Below are positions 1 to 7,465 of a stretch of 64,000 bases of DNA, piece by piece; the stretch's first letter is position 1; every line of letters begins with the position of its first letter. The translations under genes were made by a program, and so were the position numbers. Source of the stretch: Gemmatimonadota bacterium (GTDB lineage: Bacteria > Gemmatimonadota > Gemmatimonadetes > Gemmatimonadales > GWC2-71-9); contig SHZT01000003.1 in NCBI GenBank assembly GCA_009692185.1, positions 186,001 through 250,000 on the forward strand. The letters run 5' to 3'. The notes beneath the pieces were generated by a model, which saw only the letters and a list, made by a program, of their open reading frames with translations, searched no databases and was not told the DNA's origin.

Positions 1-543
1 CGCCTCGAACAGTTCGTCCATGCTGCCATACCCGCCTGGAAAAACTACGAATGCGCAGGCGTATTTCACGAACATGGTCTTTCGGACGAAGAAGTACCGG
101 AAGTCGATTTCCCGATCGAGGTACGGATTCGCGTATTGCTCGTGCGGCAGCTCGATGTTGAGCCCGATGGATTCGGTGCCCGACTCCTTGGCGCCCTTGT
201 TCGCGGCTTCCATGATCCCGGGGCCGCCCCCGGTGATGATCGCGAACTTCTCCTTGCCCAGCAGCTTGGCCGTCTCGACCGCCCGCAGGTACCACGGCGC
301 TTCCCGCGGCGTGCGCGCAGACCCGAACACCACGACCGCCCATTCCACGTCGGCCAGTTCGTCGAACCCTTGGACGAATTCGCCGGTGATCCTGAGCACC
401 CGCCACGGATCGGTGTGTGTAAACTCGTCGCGGTCCGGGACGGGCGTGGACTCGAACAGGCGCTCGTCTTCGGTCGTCCGCTGACCGATCGGCTTGGGGC
501 TGGCCTTGGGCTCAGGACGTGAGGGCTTCGATCGCCGCGGCAT
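1..543 (-). CDS. LOG-family (TIGR00730) Rossmann-fold protein, 3' end off the window
   Basis: Translation of the minus strand gives a lysine-decarboxylase-like/LOG protein. It has a Rossmann-type strand WAVVVFGSARTP, a glycine-rich ITGGGPGIMEAANKGA stretch, and the family signature PGGYGSMDELFEA, which corresponds to the PGGxGTxxE phosphoribohydrolase motif. Characterised relatives release cytokinin-type bases from nucleoside 5'-monophosphates; bacterial members of this subtype mostly have no proven substrate. The chosen ATG (543) overlaps the end of the upstream aminotransferase gene by 32 bases. The first ~35 residues are charged and look disordered. The reading frame is open to base 1, so the C-terminus is missing. 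Confidence 0.88.
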   Translation of the reverse strand, partial: MPRRSKPSRPEPKASPKPIGQRTTEDERLFESTPVPDRDEFTHTDPWRVLRITGEFVQGFDELADVEWAVVVFGSARTPREAPWYLRAVETAKLLGKEKFAIITGGGPGIMEAANKGAKESGTESIGLNIELPHEQYANPYLDREIDFRYFFVRKTMFVKYACAFVVFPGGYGSMDELFEA

Positions 544-1663
544 TGTCCTCGAATGTGTTGTAGAAGTAAGGGGACAGACGAACATGTCCCGGTCGCGCAT
601 CCACCACGATCCCGGCATCCGCCAGCTGACGAACCACCGCTGGCGGGTCGGCCGAAGGAATCATCACGATCGCCGTCCGGTCCTCGGGCCGCGCCGCCAC
701 CTTGGGACGGAGCCCGCGCGCCCGCGCCCGGCTGATCAGGTCTTCGGTGAGATCACTCACCACTTCGCGAATCGCCGTCGTGCCGATCTCCCGGACGATC
801 TCGAGTCCACCGATCTGGGTGTACACCGCCGCAAGGGCCGGCGTCCCCTGCTCGAACCGCTTCGCCCCATCATGCCACTCGACGTTGCGGGGGTCGAACC
901 CGAACTGATGTTTGTGCGCAAACCAGCCCGTGACCGTCGGCTCGAGTCGTGCGGCCACGTCGTCGCGCACATAAAGGAATACGATTCCCGGTCCGCCCAG
1001 GAGCCACTTGAGCCCGCCCGCCGTCAGGAAGTCCACGCCGCTCGCGTGCACGTCAACCGGCATCTGGCCGACGCTCTGGTATCCATCGATGTAGCACAAG
1101 GCGCCGTGGGCGTGCGCCGCGGCCGCCACGGCGGTGATGTCCTGGACAGCCCCCGAGGTGAAATACACATGGGATGTCGCAACCAGGGCCGTTCGGCCAT
1201 CCACGGCCCGGGCGATCATCTCCGGCGGAACTGTGATGCCATCGGGGCTCTCGACCATCACGACCTCGACCCCCAGCGGCCGCTTCGCCAGCCACTGATA
1301 TGCGACGGTGGGGAAGTCCAGGGACGTCGTGACGACCTTCGGACGGCGCTGGTAGTCGAGCGCGCTCGCCAGCACGGCGGTGGCGGTTGAAACGGAGGCA
1401 TGCAGCGCGATCTCCGAGGCCTTCGCACCGACTACCGCCGCGTAGCCGCCCCGCACCTGGTCGAGCGCGCCCCACCACACGTCGTACCACGCGGCCGCGC
1501 CGCGCCGGTCCCACTGATCCAGGTACTCTCCCACCCGCGCCCTCGAACGGGTCGAAAGCGCGCCCAGGGAGCAGGAGTTCAGATAGGTCTTTTCCCGGAA
1601 AATGGGAAACTCGGCGCGGTAACGCGCCAAGGCGTGGGTCCGCACGATGTTTGCGCCGGTCAT
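512..1663 (-). CDS. Class V aminotransferase (PLP-dependent, NifS/kynureninase-like)
   Basis: 383-residue fold-type I PLP enzyme. Asp193 and Gln196 in YIDGYQS and the Schiff-base lysine Lys219 in GGLKWLLG are in the expected order for the class V family. It lacks the cysteine loop and histidine context of housekeeping cysteine desulfurases; SufS is encoded separately at 12.6-13.8 kb. A transaminase, lyase or isopenicillin-epimerase-like activity is therefore as likely as sulfur transfer. The substrate cannot be read from the sequence. It is co-oriented with the LOG gene, which starts inside its 3' end. Confidence 0.85.
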   Translation of the reverse strand: MTGANIVRTHALARYRAEFPIFREKTYLNSCSLGALSTRSRARVGEYLDQWDRRGAAAWYDVWWGALDQVRGGYAAVVGAKASEIALHASVSTATAVLASALDYQRRPKVVTTSLDFPTVAYQWLAKRPLGVEVVMVESPDGITVPPEMIARAVDGRTALVATSHVYFTSGAVQDITAVAAAAHAHGALCYIDGYQSVGQMPVDVHASGVDFLTAGGLKWLLGGPGIVFLYVRDDVAARLEPTVTGWFAHKHQFGFDPRNVEWHDGAKRFEQGTPALAAVYTQIGGLEIVREIGTTAIREVVSDLTEDLISRARARGLRPKVAARPEDRTAIVMIPSADPPAVVRQLADAGIVVDARPGHVRLSPYFYNTFEDNAAAIEALTS

Positions 1664-1697
1664 CGGTACGCAATATACAGGTGGCTGCGGAGCCCGA

Positions 1698-1943
1698 TCA
1701 GGCGGCCGAGCGCCGCGGGCGGAGAACGGAAATCAGGCTCACGATCGCCCAGACGCCCTCGAGCAGGACGAATCCGGCCCGGCGGTCCCACGCGCCAACC
1801 ACGGTGAGCGCCGTCGAGCCGAGTAGATTGGCCCACAGGTACGCGGGCGTGTTGCTCAACCAGCGGCCGCGCTGAAGCAGCACGAACGCGACCAGCACCA
1901 GCACCGCACCGAGGAGCGACAGCACTTGAATAACGTTGTTCAC
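1698..1943 (-). CDS. Small membrane protein (CBU_0592-like)
   Basis: An 81-residue protein with three hydrophobic stretches (about residues 4-22, 37-53 and 57-72) and a basic C-terminus. The order matches small CBU_0592-type integral membrane proteins, in which a conserved N/LLGS-like segment lies between helices (here WANLLGSTALTVVGAW). The function of that family is unknown. It is divergent from the plus-strand gene that follows, and lies just downstream of nothing else on this strand. Confidence 0.65.
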   Translation of the reverse strand: MNNVIQVLSLLGAVLVLVAFVLLQRGRWLSNTPAYLWANLLGSTALTVVGAWDRRAGFVLLEGVWAIVSLISVLRPRRSAA

Positions 1944-1997
1944 GGTTCTTCACCCCATGCCGCCGGCAGTTGGCCCGGCTTGGCCTTGTCGTTGTCT

Positions 1998-2219
1998 GTG
2001 CGGGCCCTGGTGAACCCCCGGCTCGCGCTGGACCTGCTGTCCCTGGCTTGGGCCTTCCGCGCCCGCGGATGGTATCGCCGCCCACCGTTCCTGCCGGTTC
2101 CGTCAAAGGAATACGTCGCGTGGCGCATGTACACGGCCTACGGAGACAACGCGGCCGTTCCGCCCCTGGAAGATGTCATCCGCTTCGCACAATGGCGCCG
2201 CAAACTGCTGAACCTCTGA
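1998..2219 (+). CDS. Small conserved hypothetical protein upstream of queG
   Basis: A 73-residue product if GTG 1998 is the start. A longer frame from 1926 would overlap the divergent membrane-protein gene, so the later start is preferred. The protein carries an aromatic and basic core around AFRARGWYRRPPFLPVP followed by EYVAWRMYTAYGD. It has no signal peptide or clear membrane helix. It overlaps the queG start by 28 bases, which suggests co-translation. I do not recognise a function, and the exact start is uncertain. Confidence 0.55.
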   Translation: MRALVNPRLALDLLSLAWAFRARGWYRRPPFLPVPSKEYVAWRMYTAYGDNAAVPPLEDVIRFAQWRRKLLNL

Positions 2220-3175
2220 CTCCCGAAGGGCGCGCGCACCGGGTCAAGGACAAGGCGCGCCAGCTGGGATTCGACGAGGTGGGCATCACGGACCTCGCTC
2301 CCACGCCTCACGCCGAGGCCCTGACAACATGGCTCAACGCCGGCATGGCCGCCTCGATGCAATACATGCAGAGGCAGGAAATCCGGCGACGTGATCCATC
2401 ACGGATTCTCGAGGGCGCCACTCGAGCCGTGGTGGTTAGCCGCAATTATTACACGGACGACCCGCCCAGCCAGCCCGGGGAAGGCAGGGTCGCCAAATAC
2501 GCGCGGGGCCGGGATTACCACGAGGCCATGGCGGGCCCGCTCGAGGAGCTTGCGACCTGCATTCGCGGGCTGGGACCCCGAAGTGCCGTGACCGGGGCCT
2601 ACGTGGACGCCGGTCCTGTCCCCGAGCGGGAGCTCGCCCAGCGGGCCGGCCTCGGCTGGATCGGCAAGAACACCATGCTGATCAATCCCAGCCGCGGCTC
2701 GTACTTCTTCCTGGCGTCGGTTTTCACATCGGTGGACCTGGCGATTGACCTCCCGTTTGCGGCCGACCGGTGCGGCACATGCACGCGCTGCCTCGATGCC
2801 TGTCCCACGGGGGCATTCCCCGAAGAGCGTGTGCTCGACTCCCGGCGCTGCATTTCCTACCTCACCATCGAGCACCGGGACGACATTGATCCGTCCCTTC
2901 AGCCACTCATGAATGACTGGCTTTTCGGTTGCGACGTCTGCCAGCAGGTCTGCCCGTGGAACGTGAGCTTCTCGGCGGTGGCAAGCGACCCCGCGCTCAA
3001 CATGGACGCGAACCTCGGGAGCCAGCCCCTGAAGCCGATCGAGGCGGCAAGTGACGTTGAGCTGGCTGGCCGCTTTGGGTGGACTGCCATGGAGCGGACC
3101 GGGCCGGCAGGACTGCGGAGAAACGCCGCGATTGCGCTCGCCAACATCCAGCGCCAGGCGGTTCGACCGGCATGA
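2192..3175 (+). CDS. queG: Epoxyqueuosine reductase QueG
   Basis: Catalyses the last step of queuosine synthesis, the cobalamin-dependent reduction of epoxyqueuosine in tRNA to queuosine. The start is set at ATG 2192 because the family N-terminus (helix then GFDEVGITDLAP) follows directly. The catalytic region shows YVDAGPVPERELAQRAGLGWIG-type sequence. Two 4Fe-4S clusters are visible: CGTCTRCLDACPTG and CDVCQQVCPWN. Length (327 aa) is slightly short, ending soon after a HEAT-like C-terminal segment. The stop overlaps the next ATG by 4 bases. Confidence 0.95.
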   Translation: MAPQTAEPLTPEGRAHRVKDKARQLGFDEVGITDLAPTPHAEALTTWLNAGMAASMQYMQRQEIRRRDPSRILEGATRAVVVSRNYYTDDPPSQPGEGRVAKYARGRDYHEAMAGPLEELATCIRGLGPRSAVTGAYVDAGPVPERELAQRAGLGWIGKNTMLINPSRGSYFFLASVFTSVDLAIDLPFAADRCGTCTRCLDACPTGAFPEERVLDSRRCISYLTIEHRDDIDPSLQPLMNDWLFGCDVCQQVCPWNVSFSAVASDPALNMDANLGSQPLKPIEAASDVELAGRFGWTAMERTGPAGLRRNAAIALANIQRQAVRPA

Positions 3176-3453
3176 AAGAGGCGGCCCTTCGGGAGCGCCT
3201 GAGCGAAATCCAAAAACGGCTGGCTGCCGGACTGGAGAGGATCGATCCGCACCACCGCCTGGTGGGTCGGCCCGTGAGATACCGGGTCATAGCGGGTCAG
3301 GCGTTCGAGATTACGTACCGGGATGTGGGGCGAATCGAGGAAGCCGAACTGCTCGGCGTAAAGAAGCTGATCGGTCAGCCGTGCTCCTGGAGCGTGACCC
3401 CGCAAACCGCGGAGACACTCACCGTCCGGTTCGTGGTCCCGCTCAATAGCTAG
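3172..3453 (+). CDS. Conserved hypothetical protein, translationally coupled to queG
   Basis: A 93-residue soluble protein that begins at ATG 3172 inside the queG stop (ATGA overlap). It has an amphipathic N-terminal helix (about residues 1-25), followed by a beta-rich section (VGRPVRYRVIAGQAFEITYRD split over two strands). There is no signal peptide or metal motif. Its coupling to queG suggests co-expression, but the sequence does not point to a role in tRNA modification. Function unknown. Confidence 0.7.
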   Translation: MKEAALRERLSEIQKRLAAGLERIDPHHRLVGRPVRYRVIAGQAFEITYRDVGRIEEAELLGVKKLIGQPCSWSVTPQTAETLTVRFVVPLNS

Positions 3454-3458
3454 GCGAC

Positions 3459-4217
3459 CTACATCCCGGTGGGGTGATCGGCGAAGTCCCACGGAAGTGC
3501 GAAGCGCTGACCGGCGTGCGCGGCCAGTTCCTGCACGCCCATCGTCTCGGTGGCATAGTGACCCCCGAAAATCAGGTTCACGCCAAGTTCCTCCGCCTCG
3601 AGGTAGCTGTGGTGCGGCCCTTCCCCGGTGATCAGGGTATCGAGTCCGGCCCCGACCGCCTCCTGGAGGGCGGAGGTTCCGGCACCGCTGACCACGCCCA
3701 CCCGCGCCACCCTCGGCGGCCCGCCCGGGACGAGCCGGGGGGCGCCGCCAACCACGTCCTGCAGCTGCTCAAGGAGATCCTCCCGTGACATGTCCGTCCG
3801 ACCCCAGTACCCGATCTGAATGCCTTCAAACGTCCCGAACGGCACCAGGTCGGTGAGGCCGACTTTGCGGGCAAGGAGGACGTTGTTGCCGATCTCGGGG
3901 TGACAGTCGAGCGGCAAGTGGGCTGAGTACAGGGCGACGCCATGCCCGGTCAGCAGTTGGGCGCGGCGGCCAAAGACCCCGGTGAGTGGCTTGAGTCCAC
4001 CCCAGAAAAGGCCATGATGGACAAGCATCAGGTCCGCCCGCCGCGAGATCGCCTCCCGGATCGTCGCCTCGCAGACATCCACCGCGGCAACGATTCGCGT
4101 GACGGTCCCGGCGTTCTCGACTTGCAGGCCGTTCAGCGCCCGCTCGTCATCCGGCGTCTCTGCGACGCGCAGGTAGGAATCGAGGTAGGTGACCAAGTCG
4201 GTCAGGGAAACGGGCAT
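3459..4217 (-). CDS. Nif3-like dinuclear metal centre protein (DUF34/YbgI family)
   Basis: 252 residues from ATG 4217. The longer frame to 4310 adds an unconserved tail across an AT-rich spacer. Family marks are the N-terminal LNGLQVE, the metal-binding LMLVHHGLFWG (two adjacent histidines), YSAHLPLDCH, and the C-terminal IFGGHYATETMGVQ, which supplies further ligands. Members form toroidal hexamers with a two-metal centre. Proposed roles include GTP cyclohydrolase-like and metal-chaperone functions, and none is settled. Confidence 0.9.
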   Translation of the reverse strand: MPVSLTDLVTYLDSYLRVAETPDDERALNGLQVENAGTVTRIVAAVDVCEATIREAISRRADLMLVHHGLFWGGLKPLTGVFGRRAQLLTGHGVALYSAHLPLDCHPEIGNNVLLARKVGLTDLVPFGTFEGIQIGYWGRTDMSREDLLEQLQDVVGGAPRLVPGGPPRVARVGVVSGAGTSALQEAVGAGLDTLITGEGPHHSYLEAEELGVNLIFGGHYATETMGVQELAAHAGQRFALPWDFADHPTGM

Positions 4218-4367
4218 GCGGGGGCTGGTTGCTACTTCGCAGTCTTGCGACAGTAACGAGCCATCAACACAGTTGAAATAGTGTCGAACTGTGGTGTAAC
4301 CCGTTGTCACTCAATGGTATATAAACGTCAACATAACCAACATCGAGTGTTGACAACACAACTCGAG
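4218..4367. other. AT-rich spacer between bactofilin and nif3 genes
   Basis: A 150-base spacer with markedly lower GC than its flanks, including TATATAA near 4318-4324. On the minus strand it sits directly upstream of nif3 and downstream of the bactofilin stop, so it is the likely nif3 promoter region. I could not place a -35/-10 pair with confidence. Confidence 0.35.
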
Positions 4368-4850
4368 TCAGTTCACTGGCGTTGAGGGAGCCGACTCCGC
4401 CGGCCTCTGATCGGGGGCTGTCGCAGCGGCGAGCTCTCGCTGGGCGGCCTGGGTCAATGCCTGGGGATTCCCCATCCGGATGTGGCCGTTCACCTCGCCA
4501 CCTTCGTGAACGAGGATGCGTTGGGTGGTGATATCGCCCTCGATGATGGAGGACGCCTGCACTTCTACCCGTTCGTCCGCCAGGATCGAACCGCGGATCT
4601 CCCCACCGACCACCGCCTCGCGGGTAAAGACGTCACCCTCGATTCGCCCGCCCTTCGCAACCAGAACCTGGCGGTCCGCCCGGACGCTTCCGATAACCGT
4701 TCCCTCGACCTTCACGATACCGTCGGAGCTGAGCTCACCAACGATGCTCGTCCCGGCGGCGATGACCGACAACGCCGCTTCGCGGGAGGCCGCCCTGGCA
4801 TCCCGGGGATTGATCTCGGTCCTGACCGCAGTCATCGATGCCATGTTCAC
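4368..4850 (-). CDS. Bactofilin (polymer-forming cytoskeletal protein)
   Basis: A 160-residue protein with a short N-terminal tail, a central right-handed beta-helix of about 100 residues (from SVIAAGTSIVGELSS to GEVNGHIRMG) built from regular turns of the G-x-V/I-x-G type, and a disordered Ala/Pro-rich C-terminus. Bactofilins polymerise without nucleotide into membrane-associated filaments and scaffold cell-wall enzymes. In Myxococcus they also position ParABS components. Its ATG overlaps the stop of the M23 peptidase gene by 4 bases, making it the last gene of the parA-parB-M23-bactofilin run. Confidence 0.93.
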   Translation of the reverse strand: MNMASMTAVRTEINPRDARAASREAALSVIAAGTSIVGELSSDGIVKVEGTVIGSVRADRQVLVAKGGRIEGDVFTREAVVGGEIRGSILADERVEVQASSIIEGDITTQRILVHEGGEVNGHIRMGNPQALTQAAQRELAAATAPDQRPAESAPSTPVN

Positions 4851-5638
4851 GACTCCTCGAGTGCGAGCGAGCGCGGGTCTACCGACCGGCCGCTCCGGCG
4901 AACTTCAAAGTGAAGGTGCGGCGCAGTGGAACGGCCGGTTGACCCCGACAACGCCACCACCTGTCCCGCACTAACCTGATCACCATTGGTCACGATAATA
5001 CGCGATGCGTGACCGTACATCGTCTGATAACCGTCCGGGTGGTCAATCAAGACGAACAAACCAAGGTCGGCATCGGAACCTGTTTGCGCCACTGTCCCGC
5101 CTCCGGAGGCCCGGATCGGGGTGCCGGTCGGAACCGCAATGTCGATGCCTGGGTGAGCCTCGTCAGCGCTGCCCTCGCCAATCTGCCCCCGGGTGATCAC
5201 TCCTGCCTCATCCAGAGGCCAGCGGTTCGGAGTTGAAGGACCGGTGACCCCGACGGAGCGTCCCGGAACGGCCGCCAGCAGCGGGTGCGCCTGGGGCAAT
5301 GCCTCCCCGGCCAACGGCCCGGCCGGCACAATGTCGCCACCGAGCATGGATCGCACCTGCCCGTACCGCCGCTCCATTTCCCGCAGCCGGTCCCGAAGAT
5401 CGCGAACCTGCTCGTTCTCGGCTTCCAGGCGGCTGATATCCCGGGTCAGCAATGGAACCCTGGCGGCTGCGCGAACGATCGGTGCATACAGCGCGGCGCC
5501 CAGCAGAATGAGAAGCAGAATAGACCCGCCGGTGATGAGGCCCGTGCGTAGCGCCCACGCGGAAATGCGGATAGTGCGGGAACCGACTTCGCCGTCCCGG
5601 TGAATCATGATCGTGACATCGCGGCGCCGTTCGGTCAT
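4847..5638 (-). CDS. M23-family cell-wall metallopeptidase, membrane anchored
   Basis: 263 residues: a cytoplasmic basic start, one membrane helix (about 33-52), a coiled coil (about 64-97, LEAENEQVRDLRDRLREMER type), then an LytM/M23 domain. Zinc ligands are seen as HPGID (H-x3-D) and HLHFE (H-x-H), with YGHAS between them, so the catalytic set looks complete. The family cleaves peptide crosslinks in peptidoglycan or activates amidases. It overlaps parB upstream and bactofilin downstream by 4 bases each. Bactofilin-M23 pairs are known, but direct linkage to parAB is less usual. Confidence 0.93.
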   Translation of the reverse strand: MTERRRDVTIMIHRDGEVGSRTIRISAWALRTGLITGGSILLLILLGAALYAPIVRAAARVPLLTRDISRLEAENEQVRDLRDRLREMERRYGQVRSMLGGDIVPAGPLAGEALPQAHPLLAAVPGRSVGVTGPSTPNRWPLDEAGVITRGQIGEGSADEAHPGIDIAVPTGTPIRASGGGTVAQTGSDADLGLFVLIDHPDGYQTMYGHASRIIVTNGDQVSAGQVVALSGSTGRSTAPHLHFEVRRSGRSVDPRSLALEES

Positions 5639-6525
5639 GCGTCGAAGGGCTGGCCGAGGATCTCTTCGAGCAAGCGCGAGAGATCGTCACTCGAATAGAA
5701 GTTGATGATGAGGCGCCCGCCTTTTCCCCTGGCGCGAACGAACACGTCGGTCTTCAGCCGCTTCCGGAGTTCGTCTTCGATCCGCCGTACCTCGGGGGCG
5801 AGCGGCCGGGCACGCGGCCCCTTGGCCCCACCGGTGCGATGCGCCGGGGCGCGGTCGCCCCGGGCAAGATCCTCGAGTTCCCGAACCGACGTCCCTTGTT
5901 CGACGGCTTGGAGGGCCAACCGCAAGACCTCCGCCTCCGAGCGCACCTGCAGCAGCGCGCGGGCATGGCCGCCGGTGAGTTTCCCGGCGTGCAGGAGGTC
6001 CTGAACCGCTTCGGGCAGTTTGAGGAGGCGCAGGGCGTTGGTGACCGTGGTCCGGTTGCGGCCCACGAGCTCGCCGACATCCTCGTGGGAAACACCGAAC
6101 TCGACGACCAGGCGGTGATAACCCCGCGCTTCATCGATGGCGGAGAGTTGATCTCGCTGAAGATTCTCGACGAGCGCCAGCGTCAGCATCGTACGGTCGT
6201 CCACGTCTCGTACGACCGCCCCGATTTCCTTCCAGCCCAACCGCTCGGCCGCCCGCCACCGTCGCTCGCCGGCGACCAACTCGTACCGGTTTTCAGATAC
6301 CGGCCGAACAATCACTGGCTGCAAGAGACCCGATACGCGGAGAGATTCCGTGAGCTCCGCGAGGGCGCCTTCGTCGAACACCCGGCGCGGCTGGAACTGG
6401 TTTGGCCGGATCGCGCCCATCGGGACCTGGACGAGAGATCCATCCGCCCGTGCTTCCGCTGCCGAGGGTCCGAGCAACGCTTCCAACCCTCTCCCCAAAC
6501 GCCGACGCCCGCCGGTTTCCGTCAT
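5635..6525 (-). CDS. parB: Chromosome-partitioning protein ParB
   Basis: 296 residues. The N-terminus (RRRLGRGLEALLG) is the ParA-stimulating segment. The ParB/Srx domain contains the CTP-binding GERRWRA motif, followed by the HTH region (EDVGELVGRNRTTVTNALRLL) that reads parS, and a C-terminal dimerisation domain. A perfect parS lies at 7435-7450, just upstream of parA. It overlaps both parA and the M23 gene by 4 bases. Confidence 0.96.
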   Translation of the reverse strand: MTETGGRRRLGRGLEALLGPSAAEARADGSLVQVPMGAIRPNQFQPRRVFDEGALAELTESLRVSGLLQPVIVRPVSENRYELVAGERRWRAAERLGWKEIGAVVRDVDDRTMLTLALVENLQRDQLSAIDEARGYHRLVVEFGVSHEDVGELVGRNRTTVTNALRLLKLPEAVQDLLHAGKLTGGHARALLQVRSEAEVLRLALQAVEQGTSVRELEDLARGDRAPAHRTGGAKGPRARPLAPEVRRIEDELRKRLKTDVFVRARGKGGRLIINFYSSDDLSRLLEEILGQPFDA

Positions 6526-7328
6526 GCCCCCACCTTGGCCGAAGTGGCCGTCCGTGGAAGGGCCTCGACCCGACGAATCAACTCCTGGGCGAGCGCGAGG
6601 TAGCTCTTGGCCCCGACCGACTGGACATCATACAGAAGGATGGGCTGGCCGAAACTCGGGGCCTCCGCGAGCCGCACGTTCCGCGGAATCGCCGAGCGGA
6701 ACATCTTGGCGCCGAAGTATTCCTGCGCTTCTCGGGCGACCTGCCGCGAGAGGTTCAGTCGGTGGTCATACATCGTGAGGACAACACCGTCGATCGCCAG
6801 GTCGGCGTTGAAGTTCTGCTGAACCAGCTTGATCGTGTTGAGCAGCTGGGAAAGCCCTTCGAGCGCGTAGTACTCACATTGAATCGGAATGAGCACCGCG
6901 TCGGCCGCACTCAACATGTTCAACGTCAGCAAGCCGAGCGACGGCGGGCAGTCAATCAGAACGAATTCGTAGTCGCGTCGAATCGAATCGAGCGCATTTC
7001 GCATGACGGACTCGCGACCGCTCCGGTTCACCAGCTCGATTTCTGCTCCCACCAAGTCTTGTGTCGCGGGAATTACATCGAGCGAACTGAAGTTGACGGC
7101 TCGGCGCGCAACAGCTCCCATCGGCACCTCATCCATCAGCGCATCGTAGAGCGACGCCCTCACGGTTTGCCGGTCGATCCCGATACCGCTCGTGGCGTTA
7201 CCCTGGGGGTCCGAATCGATGAGCAGCGTCCGACGTTCTGCAGCAGACAACGATGCAGCAAGGTTTACGGCAGTCGTGGTCTTACCGACTCCGCCCTTCT
7301 GGTTAGCAATTGCAATGACCCGACCCAT
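6522..7328 (-). CDS. parA: Chromosome-partitioning ATPase ParA (Soj)
   Basis: 268-residue deviant Walker ATPase. The P-loop KGGVGKTTTA (residues 11-20) contains the signature lysines, the A' segment is IDSDPQGNAT, and Walker B is FVLIDCPPSLG. It partners ParB to move origin regions along the nucleoid. The ATG overlaps nothing upstream, and the 137-base leader before it holds parS, so binding of ParB could repress this operon. The downstream order is parB, M23 peptidase, bactofilin. Confidence 0.96.
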   Translation of the reverse strand: MGRVIAIANQKGGVGKTTTAVNLAASLSAAERRTLLIDSDPQGNATSGIGIDRQTVRASLYDALMDEVPMGAVARRAVNFSSLDVIPATQDLVGAEIELVNRSGRESVMRNALDSIRRDYEFVLIDCPPSLGLLTLNMLSAADAVLIPIQCEYYALEGLSQLLNTIKLVQQNFNADLAIDGVVLTMYDHRLNLSRQVAREAQEYFGAKMFRSAIPRNVRLAEAPSFGQPILLYDVQSVGAKSYLALAQELIRRVEALPRTATSAKVGA

Positions 7329-7434
7329 ATGTGTGTAAGTCTTTGTTGTTAAATTGATTATGCGTTTTATGAAATACCACTGTGGCCCTGCAACGCTCCA
7401 AGATACTCCTTGGGCCCAGTGTCGTCAAAGCAGG
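7329..7434 (-). promoter_or_regulatory. Probable parA promoter region
   Basis: AT-rich leader just upstream of parA on the minus strand (TTGTTAAATTGATTATGCG near 7345-7365 on plus) between parS and the ParA start. It is the only sizeable spacer before a four-gene run, so a promoter here is likely. The exact -35 and -10 boxes are not assigned. Confidence 0.4.
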
Positions 7435-7450
7435 TGTTTCACGTGAAACA
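7435..7450. promoter_or_regulatory. parS: parS centromere site
   Basis: The 16-base palindrome TGTTTCACGTGAAACA matches the canonical bacterial parS at every position. It lies between the mnmG stop (7466) and the parA start (7328). ParB would load here as a CTP-dependent clamp. No second perfect copy was noticed by eye in the window. Confidence 0.97.
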
Positions 7451-7465
7451 GGTTGGTTGGGCTAG

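Noticed and set aside
1926-1997. Longer start for the small gene before queG
   Set aside because: It would overlap the divergent membrane-protein gene, and its residues look like translated spacer.
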